Assembly (NCBI RefSeq): GCF_011044155.1
Contig: NZ_CP049056.1
Location: 806,001-870,000 of the forward strand
Length of the DNA: 64,000 bases
Direction: 5' to 3'
Source: Pikeienuella piscinae
Lineage (GTDB): Bacteria > Pseudomonadota > Alphaproteobacteria > Rhodobacterales > Rhodobacteraceae
Numbering within the stretch: the first letter of the stretch is position 1; each line of letters opens with the position of its first letter. The notes below the pieces were generated by a model. The model did not search any database, was not told where the DNA came from, and saw only the letters and a program-made list of their open reading frames with translations. A program made the translations under genes and the position numbers. Shown here piece by piece: positions 16,254 to 23,159 of the stretch.

Positions 16254-17420
16254 ATGCAATTTGGACTGACCGAAGAGCAGGAGATGATCGTCTCCACGGT
16301 GCGCAATTTCGTGGAGAAGGAGATATATCCCCACGAGGACGTGGTGGAGCGCACCGGCGAAGTGCCGCCCGAGATCGGCGCCGCGATCAGGGAAAAATGT
16401 ATCGGAATCGGCTTTTACGCCGCGAACTTCCCTGAGAGCGTCGGCGGCCCCGGCCTCTCGCATCTCGAATTCGCCCTGGTCGAGCGCGAGCTTGGCCGCG
16501 GATCGCTGGCGCTCACGCATTTCTTCGGCCGGCCCCAGAACATCCTGATGGCCTGCGAGGGCGAGCAGCGGGAGCGCTATCTTCTCCCCGCGGTGCGGGG
16601 CGAGCGGATGGACGCGCTGGCGATGACGGAACCCGACGCCGGCTCGGATGTGCGCGGCATGAAATGCGCTGCGCGCCGCGACGGTGGCGACTGGGTGGTG
16701 AACGGAACCAAGCATTTCATCTCTGGCGCCGATCACGCCGATTTCGTGATCGTCTTTGTCGCCACCGGCGAGGATCAGACCCCGAAAGGGCTGAAAAAGC
16801 GCATCACCGCTTTTCTGGTCGATCGCGGCCACCCCGGTTTCACGATCCGACACGGCTACAACTCCGTCAGCCATCGCGGCTACAAGAACATGGTGCTGGA
16901 GTTCGACGATTGCCGCCTGCCCGACGCGCAGGTGCTGGGCGCGATCGATGGCGGCTTCGCGGTGATGAACGAATGGCTCTACGCCACGCGCATCACGGTC
17001 GCGACGATGTGCGTCGGCCGGGCGCGCCGCGTATTCGACCTCGCGCTCGGCTACGCCGCCGAGCGCCGCCAGTTCGGCCAGCAGATCGGCAAGTTCCAGG
17101 GCGTGAGCTTCCAGATCGCCGACATGATCACGGAGATCGACGCCGCCGATCTCCTGACGCTCTCGGCCGCCGCGCGGCTGGACGCCGGCCTGCCCGCGAA
17201 CCGAGAGATCGCCTCCGCCAAGCTCTACGCCTCGGAAATGCTCGCCCGCGTCACCGACGCCGCGATCCAGATCCACGGCGGCATGGGCCTGATGGACGAT
17301 CTCCCCCTCGCCCGCTTCTGGCGCGACGCGCGGGTGGAGCGGATCTGGGACGGGACAAGCGAGATCCAGCGCCATATCATCGGGCGGGAGTTGCTGCGGC
17401 CCTTGGGGGGAAGAAGTTGA
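16254..17420 (+). CDS. acyl-CoA dehydrogenase, candidate gamma-butyrobetainyl-CoA dehydrogenase
   Basis: A 388-residue FAD flavoprotein of the acyl-CoA dehydrogenase family. It shows LTEEQEMIVSTVRNFV at the N-terminus, AMTEPDAGSDVRGM and NGTKHFISGA for FAD and substrate, ERRQFGQQIGKFQ, and the C-terminal IQIHGGMGLM. In the loop that normally carries the catalytic Glu (YEGT), this protein has IWDGTSEIQ, so Asp366 is the base candidate; other subfamilies also have Asp here. Context with a CaiD homologue and carnitine dehydrogenase suggests desaturation of gamma-butyrobetainyl-CoA to crotonobetainyl-CoA, or the reverse as in CaiA. No electron-transfer flavoprotein gene is in the window. Confidence 0.85.
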   Translation: MQFGLTEEQEMIVSTVRNFVEKEIYPHEDVVERTGEVPPEIGAAIREKCIGIGFYAANFPESVGGPGLSHLEFALVERELGRGSLALTHFFGRPQNILMACEGEQRERYLLPAVRGERMDALAMTEPDAGSDVRGMKCAARRDGGDWVVNGTKHFISGADHADFVIVFVATGEDQTPKGLKKRITAFLVDRGHPGFTIRHGYNSVSHRGYKNMVLEFDDCRLPDAQVLGAIDGGFAVMNEWLYATRITVATMCVGRARRVFDLALGYAAERRQFGQQIGKFQGVSFQIADMITEIDAADLLTLSAAARLDAGLPANREIASAKLYASEMLARVTDAAIQIHGGMGLMDDLPLARFWRDARVERIWDGTSEIQRHIIGRELLRPLGGRS

Positions 17421-17801
17421 CCAGCACGTTCGCGTTTGCTGTCCGCTTTCGAAAAGTTCTGGCCGAGAACCTCTCGCGCCAATGCACATGGCTTGAACAG
17501 GCGCCATCTTTCATAGGAGGCGGATTCAATTACTAGCGTCAATGAACAAGTCAGACTTTCATTGTCACGCGGCGCGGCCTGGATGGCTGGCGTTCCGGCT
17601 GTCCCGGAAGAAACTGCGGAGTCTGCGGAGGCGAATGAAGCGTTAGGAAATATCAATGACGCAGACCGAAATCCGCGAAGAGAAATCTCGTTCGCATTCC
17701 GCGACATCATTCCGGATAAAGTTCAGTCTCCATGTGCGAACGATCGCTGTGCCGTAACACGTATCGCGCTCGGCGGAGCCACATCCAAGCGTGACTGAAA
17801 A
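17421..17801. other. 381-base A/T-richer gap in the carnitine cluster
   Basis: Hand counts give about 47-63% G+C per 60-base line from 17521 to 17760, below the surroundings. A plus-strand frame is open up to a TGA at 17796 but its codons show no third-position G/C preference and match no family. AGGAGG occurs at 17514-17519 without an ATG, GTG or TTG in frame behind it. It could contain a promoter for the ADP-forming ligase gene or the remnant of a gene. Confidence 0.4.
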
Positions 17802-19814
17802 TTGAGCGACCTCTCCCGCCTGCTCCGCCCCCGCTCGATCGCACTGATCGGCGGCGCCTGGGCGGCGAACGCCGTCCGGGCCACGGCGGGGATGGGGTTC
17901 AAGGGCGAGGTCTGGCCGGTTCACCCATCCAAAGGCGAGATCGCCGGCCACCGCGCCTACCCGTCGCTCGCCGCCCTGCCCCACGCCCCCGATGCGGCGT
18001 TCGTCGCCGTGAACAGGGATCGTTCCGTGGAGGTGATCCACACGCTTTCCGCCATGGGCGCGGGCGGCGCCGTCGCTTTCGCCTCCGGGTTCAAGGAAAC
18101 CGGCGATGGCGCGCGCCAGGCGGCGCTCGTCGAAGCCGCGGGCGAGATGCCGATGCTTGGTCCGAACTGCTATGGCTTCATCAACTATCTCGACGGCGCG
18201 CTCCTTTGGCCCGACCAGCAGGGCGGAAGGCGCGTCGCGCGCGGCGTCGCCATCGTCTCGCAATCCTCGAACATCGCGATCAACCTCACCATGCAGACGC
18301 GCGGCCTGCCGATCGCCTATCTGGTCTGCGCGGGCAACCAGTCGCAGACTGGACTGGCGGAGATCGGTCACGCGATCGCCGCCGATCCGCGCGTCACCGC
18401 GATCGGGTTCTATGTCGAGGGAGTGGGCGATCCCACGGCGTTTTTCGAGATGGTCCGCGCCGCCGGCAAGCCTGTCGTGGCGATAAAGGCCGGGCGAAGC
18501 GCCGCCGCCCGCGCCGCCACGATCTCGCACACTGCATCGCTCGCGGGCGAAAACGAAGCGAGCCGCGCCTTCTTCGCCCGCGCCGGCGTGCCGCTCCTCG
18601 CCTCTCTGCCGGAATTCCTGGAGACGTTGAAGCTGCTTCACGTATGCGGCCCGCTCAGCGGGCGCGACATCTGTTCGGTCAGTTGCTCGGGCGGCGAGGC
18701 CGCGCTGGTCGCCGACGCGATGGAGGGCCGGCGGCTTCGCCTCCGTCCCTTCGATGCGTCGGCGCGCGAACGCATCGCCGCGACGCTGGACAGTATCGTT
18801 CCTGTCGCCAATCCGCTCGATTACCAGACCCACATCTGGAGCGACGAGGCGAAGATGACCGCCTGTTTCAACGCGGTGCTGGACTCAGCGTTCGATCTCA
18901 CGCTCTTCGTCCTCGACTTTCCGCGCTCCGGACGCTGCTCCGACGCGGACTGGGTTCCGGTCGTCGCCGCGATCAAGGCCGCGGCGGCGCGAAGCGCCCG
19001 CCCGGTCGCCGTCGTCGCCTCGCTGCCGGAAAACCTTCCCGAGAAGGTCGCCGACGAGATGATCGCCGCCGGACTGACCCCGCTCTCGGGAATCGTCGAA
19101 GCGCTCGCGGCCGTGGATGCCGCCGCCACGTGCGCCGAAGCCCGCGGCCCGGCGCGGGCGCCGCGCCGGCAAAGCGGGCCAAGGCCCGACGCGCCGCCCC
19201 CTCGCCTTCTCGACGAGGCCGAGGCGAAGGCGCGTCTGGCGGCCGCTGGTCTGACCGTTCCCGCCGGGGCGCGCGCAGACACGCCTGAGTCGGCCGCCGT
19301 CCTCGCCCGCGACCTCGGCGCGCCGCTCGCGCTCAAGCGGCTCGGGATCGCCCACAAGACGGAGGCCGGCGCGGTCCGTCTCAACCTCGCCCCGAAAGAG
19401 ATCGGCGAGGCGGCGCGCGTCATGGGCGCCGGGCCTTATCTCGTCGAGCGCATGGTTTCAGAAGGCGCGGAGTTGATCCTCGGCGTCTCGCGCGATCCGG
19501 CCTACGGGCTGGTGCTGACAGTCGGCGCGGGTGGCGTGGCGGCGGAGTTGCTCCGCGATACGGTCACGCTTCTGCTTCCAGTCGACGAGGCCGAGGGAGA
19601 GGCCGCAATCCGCGCGCTTCGGCTCGCGCCGCTCCTCACCGGCTGGCGCGGAAGTCCCGCCGTCGACATCACCGCCGCCGCCCGGACGCTCGCGGCGCTC
19701 TCGCGCTTCGCCCTCGCGCATGAGACAGTGCTTGAGGAACTGGACATCAACCCGCTCATCGTCACCTCGGCGGGGGCGTGGGCCGCCGACGCCCTGATCC
19801 GCATCCGGGGTTGA
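17802..19814 (+). CDS. ADP-forming acyl-CoA synthetase (acetyl-CoA synthetase-like, fused alpha-beta)
   Basis: A 670-residue NDP-forming acyl-CoA synthetase. Residues 1-450 are the alpha part: CoA-binding domain beginning RPRSIALIGGAW, the flavodoxin-like ligase domains, and ATISHTASLAG with the phosphorylated His243. After a Pro/Arg-rich linker (about 445-465), residues 465-670 are the ATP-grasp beta part, with LAAAGLTVP, APLALKRLGIAHKTEAGAVRL and LEELDINPLIV. The TTG at 17802 directly follows an in-frame stop, so no earlier start exists. The reaction is acid + CoA + ATP to acyl-CoA + ADP + Pi and is reversible. It sits 24 bases before the caiD homologue, which suggests a betaine-CoA substrate in place of AMP-forming CaiC. 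Confidence 0.88.
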   Translation: MSDLSRLLRPRSIALIGGAWAANAVRATAGMGFKGEVWPVHPSKGEIAGHRAYPSLAALPHAPDAAFVAVNRDRSVEVIHTLSAMGAGGAVAFASGFKETGDGARQAALVEAAGEMPMLGPNCYGFINYLDGALLWPDQQGGRRVARGVAIVSQSSNIAINLTMQTRGLPIAYLVCAGNQSQTGLAEIGHAIAADPRVTAIGFYVEGVGDPTAFFEMVRAAGKPVVAIKAGRSAAARAATISHTASLAGENEASRAFFARAGVPLLASLPEFLETLKLLHVCGPLSGRDICSVSCSGGEAALVADAMEGRRLRLRPFDASARERIAATLDSIVPVANPLDYQTHIWSDEAKMTACFNAVLDSAFDLTLFVLDFPRSGRCSDADWVPVVAAIKAAAARSARPVAVVASLPENLPEKVADEMIAAGLTPLSGIVEALAAVDAAATCAEARGPARAPRRQSGPRPDAPPPRLLDEAEAKARLAAAGLTVPAGARADTPESAAVLARDLGAPLALKRLGIAHKTEAGAVRLNLAPKEIGEAARVMGAGPYLVERMVSEGAELILGVSRDPAYGLVLTVGAGGVAAELLRDTVTLLLPVDEAEGEAAIRALRLAPLLTGWRGSPAVDITAAARTLAALSRFALAHETVLEELDINPLIVTSAGAWAADALIRIRG

Positions 19815-19838
19815 TTTCACCGCCCGAAAGGACGCCAC

Positions 19839-20624
19839 ATGACCGAAAGCCCGATCCTCACCCGCCGCGACGGCGCCATCCTCGAGGTAACGCTGCGGCG
19901 CCCGCCGGCCAACGCCATCGACCTCGCCACCAGTCGCGTCATGGGGGAAACCTTCCGTGATTTTCGAGATGATCCGGAGCTTCGCGTCGCCATCGTCACC
20001 GGCGGCGGCGAGAAATTCTTCTGCCCGGGCTGGGACCTGAAAGCCGCGGCGGCGGGCGACGCGGTGGATGGCGACTATGGCGTCGGCGGGTTCGGCGGCC
20101 TGCAGGAGCTGCGCGGCCTCAACAAGCCGGTGATCGCCGCCGTCAACGGCATCTGCTGTGGCGGCGGCTTCGAGCTGGCGCTCTCTGCCGATCTCATTCT
20201 CGCCGCCGACGACGCGACATTCGCCCTGCCCGAAATCCGCTCCGGCACGATCGCCGACGCCGCCTCGGTCAAGCTGCCCAAGCGCATCCCCTATCATGTC
20301 GCGATGGACCTTCTGCTGACCGGCCGCTGGATGGACGCGGAGGAAGCGCTGCGCTGGGGCGTCCTGCGGTCGATCCACCCTGCGGGAGAGCTGATGGCGG
20401 CGGCGCACGATCTCGCCCGCCTTCTCGCCTCCGGCCCGCCGCTGGTGCAGGCGGCGATCAAGGAGGTGGTCCGCGAGGCGGAGGCGATGCGTTTTCAGGA
20501 TGCGCTGAACCGCATCTCACGGCGGCAGTTCGAAACGGTCGACGTGCTCTACGCCAGCGATGACAACCTGGAGGGCGCGCGCGCCTTCGCCGAGAAGCGC
20601 GACCCGGTCTGGAAGGGCGAATAG
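19839..20624 (+). CDS. caiD: CaiD-like crotonobetainyl-CoA hydratase (carnitinyl-CoA dehydratase)
   Basis: A 261-residue crotonase. Alignment from memory with Escherichia coli CaiD is close along the whole length: same size, ANAID near 24-28, FRDDPELRVAIVTGGGEKFF, GWDLKAAAAG, NKPVIAAVNG, and an almost identical end, AFAEKRDPVWKGE. The two catalytic glutamates fall at Glu112 (GGFELAL) and Glu132 (ALPE). CaiD hydrates crotonobetainyl-CoA to L-carnitinyl-CoA. With the ligase 24 bases upstream and carnitine dehydrogenase in the same cluster, it supplies the step from a gamma-butyrobetaine or crotonobetaine precursor to carnitine. Confidence 0.88.
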   Translation: MTESPILTRRDGAILEVTLRRPPANAIDLATSRVMGETFRDFRDDPELRVAIVTGGGEKFFCPGWDLKAAAAGDAVDGDYGVGGFGGLQELRGLNKPVIAAVNGICCGGGFELALSADLILAADDATFALPEIRSGTIADAASVKLPKRIPYHVAMDLLLTGRWMDAEEALRWGVLRSIHPAGELMAAAHDLARLLASGPPLVQAAIKEVVREAEAMRFQDALNRISRRQFETVDVLYASDDNLEGARAFAEKRDPVWKGE

Positions 20625-20693
20625 CGCGCATCGGTTAACGCCGCTTTCACCGCCGCCGGGAATGATCGCGGCTCTAGAACTGTGGAGCGTGCG

Positions 20694-21590
20694 ATGTATC
20701 AGAAACCCGATCAGGCCCTCATCGACTACAAGGGTTACAAATGGGGCCGGCTGAACCAGGTCTATCGCGGCCCGAAACCCGATCTCTCCAGACCCTATAT
20801 CGCGTGCATCGGCGCGGCGCAGACCTTCGGACGCTATGTAGAGCGGCCGTTCCCCGCGCTCCTCGCCGAGGAACTGGATATCCAGGTGGCGAATTTCGGC
20901 GCCGCGAGCGCCGGGCCGGGGTTCTTCCTTCGCGACGCCGCAGTGATCGAGGCCGCCTCCTCCGCGGAGCTTTGCGTCATCCAGGTGATGAGCGCACGCT
21001 CGCTCTCGAACCGGCTCTTCAAGGTCCAACTCAGCCGCAACGCGCAAATCGAAGCGGTCTCGAAATCGCTGGAGGCGCTCTTTCCGCATATCGACTTCGA
21101 GACATTCACATACGCGCACAACATGCTGAATCAGATCGCCGAAGAGGACCCGGACAAGTTCGTGGCGGTCGAAGCGGAACTGAAAGCCGCCTGGGTCGCG
21201 CGCACCCGCGTGCTGCTGCAATCGATACAGACGCGGCGCGTGCTCTTCTGGTTCTCCGAGCGCGAAACGGACGAAGAGGTGTCCGGCGGCGCGGCCGGTC
21301 AGGCCCTGAAATATCCTCAATTCGTCGATCAGGAGATGATGGACGCCGTTGCGCCGCTTGTCGATCGCGTCGTGCGCTGCGTCACCTCGACGGGAATGCC
21401 GCAATCGCTGCTGAGGGACGGTGAAGCCGTCTTGCATACTCCGTTCGGCCTGCCGGTCAGCGAGAACCGCTACTACCCGTCGCCCGAGATGCACGCCGAA
21501 GCCGCCAAGGCGCTGACGCAGCCGATTCGCGAACTGCTGGCGTCCACCGCGCCCTGCGCGGCGGCGCGGCCGACCATCACCACGATCTGA
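20694..21590 (+). CDS. DUF6473-type protein of unknown function
   Basis: About 298 residues. The text fits a family seen mainly in Rhodobacterales: an N-terminal ALIDYKGYKWG, YRGPKPDLSRPYIACIGAAQTFGRYVERPFPALLAEEL, and then FGAASAGPGFFLRDAAVIE, followed by VIQVMSARSLSNR. The GxxQTFGRY and later conserved blocks recall SGNH/GSCFA-type hydrolase folds, but I see no secure catalytic triad. I start at ATG 20694; a GTG 12 bases earlier is possible. It converges on folB with a 3-base gap. No function is assigned. Confidence 0.75.
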   Translation: MYQKPDQALIDYKGYKWGRLNQVYRGPKPDLSRPYIACIGAAQTFGRYVERPFPALLAEELDIQVANFGAASAGPGFFLRDAAVIEAASSAELCVIQVMSARSLSNRLFKVQLSRNAQIEAVSKSLEALFPHIDFETFTYAHNMLNQIAEEDPDKFVAVEAELKAAWVARTRVLLQSIQTRRVLFWFSERETDEEVSGGAAGQALKYPQFVDQEMMDAVAPLVDRVVRCVTSTGMPQSLLRDGEAVLHTPFGLPVSENRYYPSPEMHAEAAKALTQPIRELLASTAPCAAARPTITTI

Positions 21591-21593
21591 AGG

Positions 21594-21983
21594 TCAGCGG
21601 CCGCTTCGCCGTTCGATCTCGACTCCGAGCGAGCCCGAAACCCGATCGAGTTTCTCGATCCGTATCCAGGCGCGCGTCACGTCATTCTCCGCCAGGAGCC
21701 GCGCCGCCAGCCGCTCGGCGAATGTCTCGAGAAGCTTCATCCGCGGCCCGTCCGCCAGTTCACGGATAGTAGCGAAAATCAGATCGTACGAGACGACGCT
21801 CGCAACCTCATCGACATGCGGCGCGCCGCTCCGCCGCACCTCGAGATCGACCGAAAACCGCAGGCGTTGCTTAACGCCATATTCCTCGGCGTAGGCGCCG
21901 ATCTCCACGTCCACGACATGATCGCGAAGGAAAATCCGGTCGGCCGGTCCGTCGTCTGCTCCACCCATTGCCGCGTCGCTCAT
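21594..21983 (-). CDS. folB: dihydroneopterin aldolase
   Basis: FolB cleaves dihydroneopterin to 6-hydroxymethyl-dihydropterin and glycolaldehyde in folate synthesis. The 129-residue protein shows RIFLRDHVVDVEIGAYAEEYGVKQRLRFSVDLE, with the conserved Glu and Gly of the family, VVSYDLIF, and ETFAERLAARLL. The final segment IRIEKLDRV is where the catalytic Lys is expected. The N-terminal dozen residues are poorly conserved, so the true start could be a little downstream. No other folate gene is adjacent. Confidence 0.88.
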   Translation of the reverse strand: MSDAAMGGADDGPADRIFLRDHVVDVEIGAYAEEYGVKQRLRFSVDLEVRRSGAPHVDEVASVVSYDLIFATIRELADGPRMKLLETFAERLAARLLAENDVTRAWIRIEKLDRVSGSLGVEIERRSGR

Positions 21984-22083
21984 CCCGCCCCGCCCGTGAT
22001 CGCCAGCATTTCGCTTACGCTAGGCGAAGGCCGCGCCGCCGTCACGCGCGGAAACGGCCCGCGCGCACGGCGAACCCCGCCAA

Positions 22084-22911
22084 TCAGCTGTCGTTCGAGG
22101 TGACCTGCGTCGGGTAGCGATAAAATACATGCTCGCCAATCCGCACCGTCCTGGTCAGGCGCTTCGACCAACCCGGACGCACATTCGTCGTATGGAAATG
22201 CGTCGCGCCCGCGGTCAGCACGCGCGGGCGGCCGGAGAGCAAGACCTTGGCGATCTTCGCGGCCTTGACGAAAGCGGCGCGATTCACCACTCGCTCCTTC
22301 TTTCCGTCGCAAGCGTAGGAGAACTGGCAGCCGTGACGCTTGCCCTTGCCGGCACCCTGAGTGACCACGCCGCATACCGAATTGGGATACTTGTGGCTGT
22401 CGACCCTGTTCAGAACCACTTCGGCGACGGCGAACTGGCCGCGCGTGCTCTCGCCCCGCGCCTCGAAATAGATCGCCTCGGTAAGGCACTGCAGTGAGCG
22501 CCCGTCCACGCCGGCGCCGATGCTCTCAAGGCTGATATTGGAGACGGAAACGACTTCGTCCACGTTCATCTCCCGCGCCAGCGCGGCGAGTTCCGACGCG
22601 CGCGCGTCCTCTTCGCCAAGTCCGGCGAGGTCGGGGTCCGAAATCTCGCCGGTCGAGACGGGACCGGGTCCGGCGGGAAGCCGTCCGGTGCGCGCGAAAT
22701 TACGGTCGGTCGACAATGTGCGGAACGCCGTTCGCTCCGCCATCAGCACCGAAAGCACACGCTCGGACTGCGACGTGTCGAGCGCGGCCACGCGGTTCGC
22801 GGACTCGGTCGCCGCGCCGTTCGATGGATTGAAAACCAGCGCTGCGACAAGACCGAGCGCCACCATTCCCACCCGTGTTACGGGAGAGAGATTCGCGAAT
22901 CGACTTTTCAT
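22084..22911 (-). CDS. SleB-type cell wall hydrolase, exported
   Basis: A 275-residue protein with an N-terminal membrane or signal segment (VGMVALGLVAALVF) and a long variable linker. The C-terminal Hydrolase_2 domain carries CLTEAIYFEARGES, where the Glu is the catalytic acid, FAVAEVVLNRVD, CQFSYACDG, and GATHFHT. Such enzymes are lytic transglycosylase-like hydrolases of peptidoglycan. I start at ATG 22911, which has GAGGG 8 bases upstream, rather than the ATG 21 bases earlier. A TTAA-N7-TGAA site about 120 bases upstream could bind CtrA, but this is speculative. Confidence 0.87.
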   Translation of the reverse strand: MKSRFANLSPVTRVGMVALGLVAALVFNPSNGAATESANRVAALDTSQSERVLSVLMAERTAFRTLSTDRNFARTGRLPAGPGPVSTGEISDPDLAGLGEEDARASELAALAREMNVDEVVSVSNISLESIGAGVDGRSLQCLTEAIYFEARGESTRGQFAVAEVVLNRVDSHKYPNSVCGVVTQGAGKGKRHGCQFSYACDGKKERVVNRAAFVKAAKIAKVLLSGRPRVLTAGATHFHTTNVRPGWSKRLTRTVRIGEHVFYRYPTQVTSNDS

Positions 22912-23029
22912 GTCATCACCCTCGTCTTGCACTCACAACGGATTCTCCGATGCGAGCGAACGCGGGGCTGCGGCCCGCCATGATCTCCAGATGCGGAGTT
23001 CCCGCCCCATGCTGGCGGCGGGAATTTCG

Positions 23030-23044
23030 TTAACGTCTTGTGAA
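23030..23044. promoter_or_regulatory. possible CtrA box upstream of the SleB-type gene
   Basis: TTAA at 23030-23033 and TGAA at 23041-23044 are separated by exactly 7 bases, one mismatch from the alphaproteobacterial CtrA consensus TTAA-N7-TTAA. It lies about 120 bases before the start of a cell wall hydrolase, a plausible cell-cycle target, and this chromosome encodes ChpT. One near-match can occur by chance. Confidence 0.25.
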
Positions 23045-23159
23045 CGCGATAAACCGCCGGCGCGTCAATCCGCTTTCAGGCCAGTTTTCGGCGGTTTTCA
23101 TCACAATTCGCCGGAGGGATGGTTGCTTTCCCGAAATGATTTCAGATGGTTTCAGGATC

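Noticed and set aside
17562-17798. 78-codon plus-strand open frame before the ADP-forming ligase gene
   Set aside because: Third codon positions are not G/C-biased as in real genes here, and the product matches no family.
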